From Anaerolineae bacterium (GTDB lineage: Bacteria > Chloroflexota > Anaerolineae > Aggregatilineales > Phototrophicaceae), in NCBI GenBank assembly GCA_022842885.1, contig JALHOR010000003.1, positions 50,078-114,077 of the forward strand: 64,000 bases of DNA, read 5' to 3'. Positions within the stretch are counted from its first letter, which is position 1, and each line of letters starts with the position of its first letter. This document shows, piece by piece, positions 8,571 to 17,560 of this stretch. Below the pieces are notes generated by a model. It was given only the letters and a program-made list of their open reading frames with translations, did not search any database and was not told where the DNA came from. The translations under genes and the position numbers were made by a program.

Positions 8571-9939
8571 CTTGCGGTTTGGGCTGCTGCTGGCGATGCT
8601 GGCAGTGGCGGCGGTTGCCATTTTTACGATTACGATTTTCGCGGGTTATACCACGCGCATCGAATTTTCGCGCTATGTCAATTTTGTTGGCAATGTGCGC
8701 GAAGAACAGATGCAAGAGGCGGTCTTAACCTTTTTTACGACGGGTGATGGCGCAGTCACAGGCAAACCGTCACGCCCGGTTGTGATGCCCGCCGAAGATG
8801 TCTTCCCGACTTCCGGCACAGAGATGATTCTGGTCAATCCGGCACAGATGCGTGTGTATCCGTTGGAAAAATTCAAAGACCTGAATATCACCAATATCAA
8901 TGAAGTGCGCTTTTTTACATCGGCAGATGGCACCGTCGAAGTGTATGAAGGCGAAAAAAATATTGGCACATTTAGCATTAATCCAGCCGACGAATTGGCA
9001 TTTGTGCCTGCACAGATAGAATTTGTGCAATCGGTCAGTTGGGGGTTGCTCTTGGCGGCAGGCATGGCGGGTATCTCGGCAATTTTCCTGACGTTGATTT
9101 TATCGCGGCGGATTTTGCTGCCTGTGCAGGCGCTGACGGAAGCAGCCCGCCGCATGGAAGAAGGCGATTTGAGCCAACGGGTCAAAACCCCGGTGCAGGG
9201 TGAAATCGGCAAATTGGCACATGCCTTTAATTCGATGGCAGAAACACTCAACCGTAATGAAGACCTGCGCCGCAATATGGTCAGCGATATTGCTCATGAA
9301 TTACGAACCCCGCTGACGAATATACGGGGTTATCTGGAAGCACTGCAAGATGGCGTGGTTGCGCCGGATAAATTTACGATTGATTTGATTTATGACGAAG
9401 CTATTTTGCTGAACCGGCTCATCCAAGATTTGCAGGAATTGGCATTGGCAGAAGCCGGGCAATTACGTTATGACCGCCAAGCGGTGCCGATTAATGATGT
9501 GGTTGAGCAAACTCTGACGATGTTCCAACCGGGGGCATCCAGCAAGAATATTGCTTTGGTGATGGAGTTACAGCCGCAGTTGCCGCTGGTGTATGCCGAT
9601 AAAAAACGTTTGGCACAAATCATGCGGAATCTCATCAACAATGCCGTCACACATACCGAAGCAGGCAGTATCCGTGTGTCTGCCATCGCGCATGAAAAAG
9701 AGATTGAAATTTCAGTACGAGACACGGGTGAAGGTATAGATGAAGCCCATATCCCCTATATCTTTGAGCGTTTTTATCGGGTAGACCCATCGCGCAGCCG
9801 GACGACAGGTGGGGCAGGTCTAGGCTTGGCAATTGTCAAACAGTTGGTGGAAGCGCAGGGTGGTTGGATAAAAGTCGAAAGCGAAATTGGCAAGGGGTCA
9901 AGTTTTACGTTTGCACTGCCGGTGTATGCGGCGGGCTGA
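8560..9939 (+). CDS. Membrane sensor histidine kinase
   Basis: 459 residues from the ATG at 8560, which overlaps the regulator gene; the longer upstream frame would overlap it by 80 bases and lacks any support. Two membrane segments (about 7-29 and 159-181) enclose a 130-residue sensor loop without recognised motif. A HAMP domain (182-235) and a dimerisation domain follow, with phosphoacceptor H246 in DIAHELRTPLTN. The ATPase domain has the N box RNLINNAVTHT, DTGEGI and GGAGLGLAIV. It autophosphorylates and passes phosphate to the upstream regulator. The ligand is unknown; the sensor loop would be extracytoplasmic. Confidence 0.95.
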   Translation: MLYSLRFGLLLAMLAVAAVAIFTITIFAGYTTRIEFSRYVNFVGNVREEQMQEAVLTFFTTGDGAVTGKPSRPVVMPAEDVFPTSGTEMILVNPAQMRVYPLEKFKDLNITNINEVRFFTSADGTVEVYEGEKNIGTFSINPADELAFVPAQIEFVQSVSWGLLLAAGMAGISAIFLTLILSRRILLPVQALTEAARRMEEGDLSQRVKTPVQGEIGKLAHAFNSMAETLNRNEDLRRNMVSDIAHELRTPLTNIRGYLEALQDGVVAPDKFTIDLIYDEAILLNRLIQDLQELALAEAGQLRYDRQAVPINDVVEQTLTMFQPGASSKNIALVMELQPQLPLVYADKKRLAQIMRNLINNAVTHTEAGSIRVSAIAHEKEIEISVRDTGEGIDEAHIPYIFERFYRVDPSRSRTTGGAGLGLAIVKQLVEAQGGWIKVESEIGKGSSFTFALPVYAAG

Positions 9940-9957
9940 GAAGGGGTGACGAGTTTG

Positions 9958-9983
9958 TAGGGTCGAGGCATGCCTCGACCCTA
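9958..9983. repeat. Dispersed palindrome, TAGGGTCGAGGCA arm
   Basis: A perfect 26-bp palindrome between two convergent genes. It belongs to the family seen at 6958, 11642, 15203, 18003 and 24644, with altered arm bases that are compensated on both sides. As RNA it would form a strong hairpin and could serve as a terminator for either gene, though no T tract follows. Confidence 0.75.
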
Positions 9984-10019
9984 ACGAAAGAAGTAAATTT
10001 TGCAATGATTTTGGGTGAT

Positions 10020-11387
10020 TTAATCCATCGCGCCAGCGAAAACCGTATCTAGCGGCGCTGCCTGCTTTTTAAATTCTTTCACGTTAACTTGATACAGCGC
10101 CCATAATGCGGCTAACAAGCCCAGTGTGCCAAGCGCGAATACCGCCCCATATGCCATCGGCATTGTGCCGAAAAGTTGTAAGCCCACATCGCGTACAATG
10201 CCCCCGGTAGCGACACCGCCGCCGCGTGCCAATGTCACCATCATCGTCCAGAAGCCCAAAAAGGTGCCAGCGCGTCCTACTGGACTCAAATCCATCATCA
10301 AGCCCAATGTGCCAACATTCCAAATGCCCAAGCCAATGCCCAACAAAATCAGATTAATTGTGACCAACGAGCGAATCTCCAATAGGGCAGAAACCGTCAG
10401 CAGGGCGAAGGCAACGGTTAAAAATGCCATGCCCAATTGCGACATGACCGTATTCGTCAAACGCGGAAAACGCCGCGATAAAAATAAGAAAGCGATTGTT
10501 CCTAAAATTGCCATGCTGCCCCAATATGCAGCAAAACGATTGGTGGTTTCAGCAGGCATCCCAAACACATCGCCGCCGAAAGGTTCTAAGATGGCATCCT
10601 GCGAGAAGGCGAAAAACATGGAAGCAGTCAGATAAACCAAGAAAAAACGCAGCGGACGACTTTGCCATACCAGCGCCAAATCATGTTTTAGCGAAGTACT
10701 TTCGATGTCTTCAGTTTTGGTTTTGGCGACAGCACCGCGTTTTTCTTCGCCCAAGACGGAGAAAAACCATAATGCGGCAAATACAAATCCGGTGATAAAA
10801 AAGAGATTTTGTAGTGCCTCTGGCGCAAAACTGAGTCCGGTTTGCCCCTCTTTGTGTTCCGGCAGCAGCAGCCCAAAAAAGATGCCGCCCATCGTAAAAC
10901 CCAAAAGCAAAAATGTCCACGCGATGCCAACCGCCCGCCCACGTTGATGTTCATGAGCGCGGTCATAGATGAGCGCGAGATAGGTTGTGCCGGAAATGGC
11001 ACTGCCAATGCTGAACAAAAACATTGCAGAGATAATCGCTATCCAAGTGGTATTTGTGCCGTTGTTTTGTGCTAATTGGGTGGTTGCCAGCCCTAACATG
11101 AAGGTGCTGATGACCATCATCAGGCGTCCGCCCCAAATCCATATCAGACGGCGATACCCACCAAGCGCCTGAGCATCAGAGCGCCGCCCTGCCCACACGC
11201 CTAATGGTGCTAGGAAATAACGCAGGGCAGTTAAAAGTCCCACCAGCGTTGCGCTAAATCCCAAATCGCTAATCATAATGCGATTCCAGACACCGGTTGT
11301 CAGTACATCTGCCATGCCTGACCCCAGATGGAAGATGCCAATTTTAAAATTGCGCCCGACGGTCAAGCCCTGTCTCTGCTCATCCAT
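10020..11387 (-). CDS. PucC-like MFS transporter (bacteriochlorophyll-delivery family)
   Basis: 455 residues with about twelve membrane segments. The N-terminal half matches the PucC/BCD branch of the major facilitator superfamily: NRIMISDLGFSATLVGLLTAL, then APLGVWAGRRSD, then YRRLIWIWGG. Members include light-harvesting assembly proteins of phototrophs, but relatives occur in non-phototrophs, so the substrate is open. No pigment or photosynthesis gene is visible in the window. The start at 11387 gives a short charged N-terminus. The gene diverges from a lipoprotein gene, and a CRP/FNR-like palindrome lies in the shared upstream region. Confidence 0.82.
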   Translation of the reverse strand: MDEQRQGLTVGRNFKIGIFHLGSGMADVLTTGVWNRIMISDLGFSATLVGLLTALRYFLAPLGVWAGRRSDAQALGGYRRLIWIWGGRLMMVISTFMLGLATTQLAQNNGTNTTWIAIISAMFLFSIGSAISGTTYLALIYDRAHEHQRGRAVGIAWTFLLLGFTMGGIFFGLLLPEHKEGQTGLSFAPEALQNLFFITGFVFAALWFFSVLGEEKRGAVAKTKTEDIESTSLKHDLALVWQSRPLRFFLVYLTASMFFAFSQDAILEPFGGDVFGMPAETTNRFAAYWGSMAILGTIAFLFLSRRFPRLTNTVMSQLGMAFLTVAFALLTVSALLEIRSLVTINLILLGIGLGIWNVGTLGLMMDLSPVGRAGTFLGFWTMMVTLARGGGVATGGIVRDVGLQLFGTMPMAYGAVFALGTLGLLAALWALYQVNVKEFKKQAAPLDTVFAGAMD

Positions 11388-11467
11388 ATTTGCACCGTTT
11401 TTTGTAGATTTTTATAGATTTTATCTGAATATTGTAGCGACGCAAGAGAATAAAAGTCAACCGATAT

Positions 11468-11483
11468 TGTGATAAAAATCACG
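11468..11483. promoter_or_regulatory. CRP/FNR-like operator candidate in a divergent spacer
   Basis: TGTGA, six bases, TCACG: one mismatch from the classical CRP-family palindrome. It lies 80 bases upstream of the PucC-like gene start. The rest of the 11388-11641 spacer shows nothing else I can support. Confidence 0.4.
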
Positions 11484-11641
11484 ATAATCTCATGTTGATG
11501 GGAAAGATAGCCTCTGGTCAGCCATGCCATTGCTCCCATAATGGCAGTAACGAGAATTTTGGGATAGTGATTATGCGACGATTCGTGCGGCAATTTGTGC
11601 CATTCATTTTTCGCTCAAGTTCAAAACGAGTAATTGTCCGC

Positions 11642-11703
11642 AGGGACACGACATGTCGTGTCCCTACAAATACTACCTTTTCACACAATCTGAATATGAG
11701 TCT
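11642..11703. repeat. Palindromic element with conserved tail, reaching into the lipoprotein start
   Basis: A perfect 24-bp palindrome (arm AGGGACACGACA) followed by ACAAATACTACC and the tail TTCACACAATCTGAATATGAG. Nearly the same tail follows the palindromes at 18003 and 24644, so palindrome plus tail is one mobile-like unit. Its last bases contain the likely ATG of the next gene. Confidence 0.75.
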
Positions 11704-12511
11704 CATCTTTTTGGCTTTGTTAGCAGGTTGTGCAGCGGGTGAAACTGCGCCAACCCTCACCCCGACAGCGGGGCTTTCTGCGCCCACACTTGCGCCGAGT
11801 CCAACAGTGCAAATTCTAAATTCTGATGAATTGTATGGCGATACCAGCATCGGCGGGCAGAATAACCCGGTGGCAGCGGCGTTGCCTTCTGGTGGGGAAT
11901 TACCGCCGTTGATGTCTGGCACTTTAACCCTCGGTGGCGCACAAAGTATCCAGACTGTACTGGCAGATGGCACTCTTTTGAATGGCGATTTATATATTAA
12001 TGGCGATTTCCGGGTGCCGGGCGTGCTGCTGCTAGCACCGGATAGACTCGCTTGGGGATTGTTGCCGTTACAATTGCACTCTGCGGGGATGTCTGTTTTG
12101 GTTGTGGATTTGCCACCAAATGCGACGGATATTACGACGATATTAATTTCATTTAGTGAACTGAATGCTGTAGACCCGGCACGTTTAGGGGTGATTGGTG
12201 CGGATAGCGGCGCGAATATGGCGCTGAATGGCTGTGCTATCTATGCCGCCTGCGATGCATTAGTCCTGCTTAGTCCTGATGGGCGCGATAGTTTGCCGAG
12301 TTTGATGCCCAATTTTAATCCACGCCCGCTGCTGATTAGTGTGGCACAAACGGATACCGAAGCCTATTTGACCTCAGTGGCATTAGCGGGATTATCTGGT
12401 GATGCCCAACTGGTTACTTATGATAGTGGGCGTGGCGCGAGCCTATTGGCGCTTTACCCCGACCTTACCAATACGATTGTCACTTGGATGACTGAGCATC
12501 TGAAAGGATGA
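11696..12511 (+). CDS. Putative lipoprotein with alpha/beta-hydrolase-like domain
   Basis: From the ATG at 11696 the product is 271 residues. It begins with a short hydrophobic stretch and lipobox LAGC (Cys12), then a Thr/Pro-rich linker. Residues about 95-265 resemble an alpha/beta hydrolase: a VLLLAP strand, a GVIGADSGANMAL nucleophile elbow with an ADSGA core, and an ALVLLSPDG strand. No clear catalytic His is seen, so activity is uncertain. The frame stays open upstream to an ATG at 11573, but that start would run through a repeat and give an overlong signal peptide. The short start lacks basic residues, which is odd. The start is therefore uncertain. Confidence 0.65.
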   Translation: MSLIFLALLAGCAAGETAPTLTPTAGLSAPTLAPSPTVQILNSDELYGDTSIGGQNNPVAAALPSGGELPPLMSGTLTLGGAQSIQTVLADGTLLNGDLYINGDFRVPGVLLLAPDRLAWGLLPLQLHSAGMSVLVVDLPPNATDITTILISFSELNAVDPARLGVIGADSGANMALNGCAIYAACDALVLLSPDGRDSLPSLMPNFNPRPLLISVAQTDTEAYLTSVALAGLSGDAQLVTYDSGRGASLLALYPDLTNTIVTWMTEHLKG

Positions 12512-12518
12512 TAAATCA

Positions 12519-12538
12519 GGGGCATGCCTTCATGCCCC
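12519..12538. terminator. Hairpin between convergent genes
   Basis: GGGGCATG, four bases, CATGCCCC, placed between the lipoprotein stop and the pheT stop. There is no T run in the plus direction, so termination is plausible but unproven. It may be a worn copy of the palindrome family. Confidence 0.4.
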
Positions 12539-12550
12539 CAAAAAATTACC

Positions 12551-15100
12551 TTACGCCCGCAGTTTGGCGTTCAGTTCACGTTCTGCAAGGGCGATAATCT
12601 TCTTGCGAATTTTTGCCACATCTTCATCTTTGAGCGTCTTTTCATCGGTTTGGTACGTCAGCGCGTAAGCAAGGCTTTTGTTGCCAGCGCCAATCGTTTC
12701 ACCCCGATACACATCAAACAGCATAACGGATTTCAGCATCGCGCCCCCGGCTTTACGAATCACGGCTTCAACCGCCGCCGCTGCAACATTTTCAGCCACC
12801 ACCAGCGCAATATCTTCTAAAATCGGCGGCGTGGCGGGCAGGGGTGTTAGCGTATAGCGTGCCGGAGTCGCTGCGATGATGGCTTCTAAATCCAATTCTG
12901 CCATCAAAACAGGGGCAGCCGTCAGCCGGAAATTTTGGGCAACCAACGGATGCACTTCGCCAAAATCGCCAACGGCTTTGCCATCAATGAGCAATGTTGC
13001 TGACCGCCCCGGATGAAATGTCGTATGCTGTGAGCGCGTGTAACTGACGTTAGAAATATGCAGCCCGGCTATCAGCCCTTCAATCACGCCTTTTATATCG
13101 TAAAAATCGGCATTGCCTGCTTGCTGTGAATGTGACCAATCATCCTTGCGCCGAACACCCGTCATCAGGATGCCCAAGCGCAGCGGCTCATCGGGCAATG
13201 GTGCGCCATTTTTAAGATAAATGCTGCCAATTTCAAACACCTGCTGGCGGTCTTGATAACGGGCATTTTGCGTGGCATTGTTCATCAGATGATAGAGCAA
13301 CGTATGCCGCATGACCGATTTTTCGGGCGCGATGGGATTAGCCAGTTCGACATAGCCCGACGCTGGCAAAGACGATGCCATGCCTGTCGGCGTTAATTGC
13401 GCTTCTAGTTCTGGCGCAGAAAAACGATAATTAATATTTTCCGTCAGCCCCAAATGAATGAGCAAATCCCGAATGCGTTCTTCGGTCTCAAAGGCGCTGT
13501 CTGCCCATTGTGGTGGCATTTCATCCGCCATAATGGTATTCGGAATGCGGTCATAGCCAATCACGCGGGCAATTTCTTCCACCAAATCGGCTTGCCCAAC
13601 GACGCCCGTACTGATGTCGGTGCGATAATCTGGCACAATCACATGCAGCACATCCCCGGCTAACGTCACATCGAATTGTAAACGCGTGAGCAGTTCAGCG
13701 GCTTGCTGCACGCTCATCTCAATCCCTAATAAGCGTTTGACTTCGCTCACAGGTAGTTCAATTTGGATAACCGGGGCAGGCAGGGGATATTCATCTATCA
13801 TGCCCGTTGCGATTTGCCCGCCACCTAATTGGCGCATGAGTTCAATGCCGCGCTGGCTACCTAATGCCGCGCGGGAAGGATGCACATTGCGGCTGAAGCG
13901 TGTTCCGGCTTCGGTAAAGATTTTTTGCGCGTGCATGGTTTTACGAATATTGATGAAATTCCAGCTTGCCGCTTCTAACAAGACATTGGTAGTTTTATCG
14001 CTGATTTCGGTTTCTGCGCCGCCCATGATGCCGCCCAAACCCAATACACCGCTTTCATCGCAGACGAGAATATGGGTTGCGCCGAGTTCACGTTTTTGCC
14101 CATCCAGCGTTTCCAACACTTCGCCTGTCGCTGGTAAGCGCGTGATAATTTTGGGCGCATTGCCGCCCGCACGTTTGACCAGTTCATCATAATCGTAAGC
14201 GTGTAACGGTTGCCCAATTTCAAATGTGATGTAATTGGTCACATCCACAATATTGTTAATTGAACGCTGTCCCGCTAAACGCAGCCGATATTGTAACCAC
14301 GAAGGTGAAGGTTGAACCGTAGTGCCTTTCAGCAAGGTTGTTGTGAAACGCGGATTCAAGTCGGGTGTGTGAATTTCAATGGTTACTTGTCCGGTGATGG
14401 ACGCACCTTCGGCAATCATGGCATACGATGGTTCGCGCAGTGATTTCCCTAATAATGCTGCCAATTCTCGCGCTACGCCTAACACGCTGAAGTTATGCCC
14501 CAGATTCGGCGTGAGTTCAACATTCAGCACTACATCACCCAGAACATCTTGCAACGGTGTTCCGGCAACATATTTAGAATCATGGTCAAGCAAAATCACC
14601 CCTTCGTGTTCATCGGAAATGCCGAGTTCTTTTTCCGAACAAACCATGCTCTTGTTATAGACACCGCGTAAGTCTTTGCCTTTGAGTACCATGCGTTTGG
14701 GCGTATCGCTGTGACCATCCCAAACTTCCGCGCCTTCCATCGCAAATGCTGTCCACAGGGGTGGGTTAATCGCGCCTTGTTCTTTATACGCGAACAAATT
14801 GGGCGCACCCGTCACGCATTGTTCTAGTTCTGCGCCGCCATAATCCACCAATGCCAGCACGAGTCTGTCTGCATTGGGATGTGCTTTCACTTCCCGAATC
14901 GCGCCTAACAAAAGTTTATCTCTATCCCATACCAGATGATCCGATTTGGGGAAGCGCACGCCTTCGACAGTTTGCTGCGGCACGCCGATATAACGAATAT
15001 GTCCTACTTCCAATCCGGCAACGGTCAGGCGTTCTGCGACCAATTCCGCCGGAATATCAATATCTACGAATTCTTTTAACCATGATAATGGTACGAGCAT
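12551..15100 (-). CDS. pheT: Phenylalanyl-tRNA synthetase beta subunit
   Basis: 849 residues, somewhat longer than many bacterial PheT. With PheS it forms an alpha2beta2 enzyme that charges tRNA-Phe in the cytoplasm. The N-terminus MLVPLSWLKEFVDIDIP is typical. A tRNA-binding (EMAP-like) domain covers about residues 50-160, followed by the B3/B4 editing region, a B5 domain around 420-500 and a C-terminal ferredoxin-like anticodon-binding domain (about 755-849). It is unusual that pheT is not adjacent to pheS: an SGNH-hydrolase-like gene and repeats lie between. It is probably still read from the T-box promoter near 18460, though the 205-base repeat-rich spacer could hold its own control. Confidence 0.96.
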   Translation of the reverse strand: MLVPLSWLKEFVDIDIPAELVAERLTVAGLEVGHIRYIGVPQQTVEGVRFPKSDHLVWDRDKLLLGAIREVKAHPNADRLVLALVDYGGAELEQCVTGAPNLFAYKEQGAINPPLWTAFAMEGAEVWDGHSDTPKRMVLKGKDLRGVYNKSMVCSEKELGISDEHEGVILLDHDSKYVAGTPLQDVLGDVVLNVELTPNLGHNFSVLGVARELAALLGKSLREPSYAMIAEGASITGQVTIEIHTPDLNPRFTTTLLKGTTVQPSPSWLQYRLRLAGQRSINNIVDVTNYITFEIGQPLHAYDYDELVKRAGGNAPKIITRLPATGEVLETLDGQKRELGATHILVCDESGVLGLGGIMGGAETEISDKTTNVLLEAASWNFINIRKTMHAQKIFTEAGTRFSRNVHPSRAALGSQRGIELMRQLGGGQIATGMIDEYPLPAPVIQIELPVSEVKRLLGIEMSVQQAAELLTRLQFDVTLAGDVLHVIVPDYRTDISTGVVGQADLVEEIARVIGYDRIPNTIMADEMPPQWADSAFETEERIRDLLIHLGLTENINYRFSAPELEAQLTPTGMASSLPASGYVELANPIAPEKSVMRHTLLYHLMNNATQNARYQDRQQVFEIGSIYLKNGAPLPDEPLRLGILMTGVRRKDDWSHSQQAGNADFYDIKGVIEGLIAGLHISNVSYTRSQHTTFHPGRSATLLIDGKAVGDFGEVHPLVAQNFRLTAAPVLMAELDLEAIIAATPARYTLTPLPATPPILEDIALVVAENVAAAAVEAVIRKAGGAMLKSVMLFDVYRGETIGAGNKSLAYALTYQTDEKTLKDEDVAKIRKKIIALAERELNAKLRA

Positions 15101-15305
15101 GGTGGGTTGTTGTCCTTTCGGGTAGCGATTAGCTGTTAGCTTTTAGCGATTAGCTATCAATTTCTCACATTGAATAGAACTTGTTTCCAAAATCCTTTTT
15201 GCAGGGACACGGCATGCCGTGTCCCTACTGGAAAAATCAAATTTTGAAATGGCTTCTCGTTTTTTGGGTTTGGCACGCCAAACCCCTACTTTCTGCCTCT
15301 GTGGT
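15101..15305. repeat. Repeat-filled spacer between pheT and the SGNH gene
   Basis: This stretch holds a degenerate TTAGCTGTTAGCTTTTAGC run (15127-15156), a perfect 24-bp palindrome with arm AGGGACACGGCA (15203-15226), its AAATCAAATTTTGAAAT flank in reverse orientation compared with the copy at 24644, and a second hairpin GGGTTTGGC/GCCAAACCC (15266-15285). It ends with CCTCTGTGGTTC of the CACAGAG-type repeat. No gene is seen. Confidence 0.75.
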
Positions 15306-16502
15306 TCAATCTTCTATTGGTCGAATAACTTCTAAAATTTCATTCGCCACTGCCAAGTTGCCCCAGCCTGTCAGATGATTAAAATCAATCCACATGGGCA
15401 GCGTGTCATCGTCTAAGGCATTCGATAAATCATAGAGATATGCTAATTCGGCAGCCGCAGATTGCCAGCGCGGGTACACCTCACGGAACAATTCAGGCAA
15501 GCCGCCGGGCATCTCCCATAAAAATTGTTGTTCTTCGCCTTCTTTGATGTCCCGTTTTACAACAGGTAACACCGGCTGCAAAAACGCGAAAAATGCAAAC
15601 TCATGGTCATCGGCAAGTGCCGCCACTGCGCGAATATTCGTCAAGTAAGTTTCTGCCACTTGGTCTACAAATGCCGGGTCAAACGGCGGTTGCACCCAAT
15701 TCGGTTCGGGCGCGGTTGACTGACCAATAATGAGCCGATAGAGTGCTGTTTGCCGCAATAAATCGCGCAGGGCAGGGCTGGTGTCATCAGCGCGGACAAT
15801 ATCCCCTTGCACGACTGGCGCGATATTTTCCAAATAAAAATGAGCGCCGGGTTCGCGGGTACGCTGTGCCAAAGTCACATCATTGGTGCCATCGTAAAAG
15901 ATGACCATATCCGGGATGTCGCCTGTTTGTAGCAAGCGCAGCAGCGTAATCACGCCTTGCGTGCTGTTATACCCGACTTCGCCATAATTCACGACGCAGA
16001 CATTTTCGCCACTGAACCCGGCTTGAATATATGCGGCAATCGTCGCGCCATCATACACGCCATACCCCCACATGGTTGAGCCGCCAAAGGTAAAAATGCG
16101 ATAGCTGTTTTCATCACAAATGCTGCCCGGCGTCGCCCGAATGCCATTTTTATCCACATTCAGCAAGGCACCTTCGTGTGGGCGGGTGCGCCACAACGCA
16201 TACGGCGAATACGCCCAATTATCCACAATCTGGAAATGCTCCTCCCAATAGCGCACTGACCAATCTTGCCCGGCATAATATTCAAGATTGAGCATCTTCG
16301 CTTTGAAATCAGCGATAGACTGTTCCAACGTTGTTGTCGGGCGCAGCGCCAAAATCGTATGGGCGATAAGTTCCAACACTAGCATCAATACCAGCGTATT
16401 CAGCAGCAGCACGCCGATGAGCGTATAGCCGCGCGATAACCGCTGCCATAGGCTTACATTGCTCTGTGAAACCTCTGTGGTTTCTGTGTCTCTGTGGTTC
16501 AA
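15306..16502 (-). CDS. Membrane-anchored SGNH/GDSL-hydrolase-like protein
   Basis: 398 residues. One membrane segment (about 27-53) anchors the protein. The SGNH hydrolase blocks are present: FGGSTMWG with Ser142 as nucleophile, a Gly in VNYGEVG (block II), GTND with Asn207 (block III), and DFNH with Asp373 and His376 (block V). These predict an esterase or acyl/acetyl hydrolase outside the membrane, perhaps acting on a polysaccharide. The gene lies between pheS and pheT, ending six bases past the pheS stop. The only start consistent with that spacing is a TTG at 16502, and the first ~12 codons come from a dispersed CACAGAGACACAGA repeat. The true start is therefore uncertain. Confidence 0.8.
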   Translation of the reverse strand: MNHRDTETTEVSQSNVSLWQRLSRGYTLIGVLLLNTLVLMLVLELIAHTILALRPTTTLEQSIADFKAKMLNLEYYAGQDWSVRYWEEHFQIVDNWAYSPYALWRTRPHEGALLNVDKNGIRATPGSICDENSYRIFTFGGSTMWGYGVYDGATIAAYIQAGFSGENVCVVNYGEVGYNSTQGVITLLRLLQTGDIPDMVIFYDGTNDVTLAQRTREPGAHFYLENIAPVVQGDIVRADDTSPALRDLLRQTALYRLIIGQSTAPEPNWVQPPFDPAFVDQVAETYLTNIRAVAALADDHEFAFFAFLQPVLPVVKRDIKEGEEQQFLWEMPGGLPELFREVYPRWQSAAAELAYLYDLSNALDDDTLPMWIDFNHLTGWGNLAVANEILEVIRPIED

Positions 16503-16503
16503 G
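16456..16503. repeat. CACAGAG-type repeat forming the 5' end of the SGNH gene
   Basis: The minus strand reads AACCACAGAGACACAGAAACC and continues ACAGAGGTTTCACAGAG. Similar units occur at 49985-50047, at 15289-15300 and, as an AACCGCAAAGACGCCAA variant, at 7016-7036 and 48571-48604. It supplies the start codon and first codons of the SGNH gene. Confidence 0.65.
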
Positions 16504-16507
16504 ATGA

Positions 16508-17542
16508 TTAAAACTGCTCCAAAAATCGCAGGTCATTTGCCCAGAAGTTGCGAATATCATCAATGGCATATTTCAAGAGCGTCATGCGTTCTGGACCCAT
16601 GCCAAAGGCAAAGCCACTCCACACCGTCGGGTCATAGCCGCCATTGCGTAACACATTCGGATGCACCATGCCGCTGCCTGCGATTTCCAGCCAACCGGAA
16701 TATTTGCAAATGCGGCAGCCTTGCCCGCCACACACAAAACACTCGACATCCACTTCCATGCTCGGTTCGGTGAAGGGGAAGTACGATGCCCGAAAACGGA
16801 CTTGGGCGTGCTGCCCGAACATGCGCCGCGCAAATTCGGCAATGGTGCCTTTTAAATCGCTCATGCGGATATTGCGCCCGATTGCCAAGCCTTCGAGTTG
16901 ATGAAATTGGATTTCGCTGCGGGGCGTAATCTGCTCATAGCGATAACACATGCCCGGCAAAATCACGCGAATCGGCTTGCTGCCGCCATCACCCAACGCC
17001 TCCATGGCGCGGATTTGCCCCGGTGACGTGTGCGTCCGCAGGATGATATTTTTCTCCGTCGTATAGAAGGTATCCTGCATATCGCGGGCAGGATGATCGG
17101 GCGGGAAATTCAGCCGCGTGAAGTTGTAATCATCGTGTTCAACATCGCGGCTGTGGAACACCTGAAAACCCATCTCTGCCCAGATCTCATACAACTGGCG
17201 CAGCGTGCGCGTAGATGGGTGCAGCTTGCCGGGTTGGCGCGGATACCCCGGCAGCGTTATATCCAATTCGCCTTCTTCCAAATCGCGTGCTAATGCCTGC
17301 TGTGCGATGGTTTGCTCGTGTTTTTCAAAGGCTTCGGTCAGCAGCGTTTTCAGATTATTGACATTCTGCCCATAATCTTTACGCGCTTCTGCTGGAATGC
17401 CGCCTATCTGGTTGAGCAAATCACGCACGATGCCTTTTTGCCCCAGATATTTGGTGCGCCATGTTTGCAGCGCATTTTTATCGGTGATGCTTGCCAATGC
17501 TGCAAGTGCTTCTGACTGAATGTTTTGAATATTTTCTGCCAT
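16508..17542 (-). CDS. pheS: Phenylalanyl-tRNA synthetase alpha subunit
   Basis: 344 residues, normal length. The N-terminal ~90 residues form the tRNA-contacting coiled coil. The class II catalytic core follows, with RTHTSPGQIRAM, the CYRYEQITPRSEIQFHQLEG motif 2 region and motif 3 GFAFGMGPERMTLLKY. A CXXC-type cluster (CFVCGGQGCRIC) typical of many bacterial PheS is present near residue 275. It forms the catalytic part of the alpha2beta2 enzyme. A Phe-type T-box leader lies upstream, before a small unknown gene, so transcription should rise when uncharged tRNA-Phe accumulates. Confidence 0.97.
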   Translation of the reverse strand: MAENIQNIQSEALAALASITDKNALQTWRTKYLGQKGIVRDLLNQIGGIPAEARKDYGQNVNNLKTLLTEAFEKHEQTIAQQALARDLEEGELDITLPGYPRQPGKLHPSTRTLRQLYEIWAEMGFQVFHSRDVEHDDYNFTRLNFPPDHPARDMQDTFYTTEKNIILRTHTSPGQIRAMEALGDGGSKPIRVILPGMCYRYEQITPRSEIQFHQLEGLAIGRNIRMSDLKGTIAEFARRMFGQHAQVRFRASYFPFTEPSMEVDVECFVCGGQGCRICKYSGWLEIAGSGMVHPNVLRNGGYDPTVWSGFAFGMGPERMTLLKYAIDDIRNFWANDLRFLEQF

Positions 17543-17560
17543 GCGAGTATCCTTCTAATT

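Noticed and set aside
10126..10635. 169-codon plus-strand ORF
   Set aside because: Antisense to the PucC-like gene; Lys/Pro/Asn-rich, no start signals.
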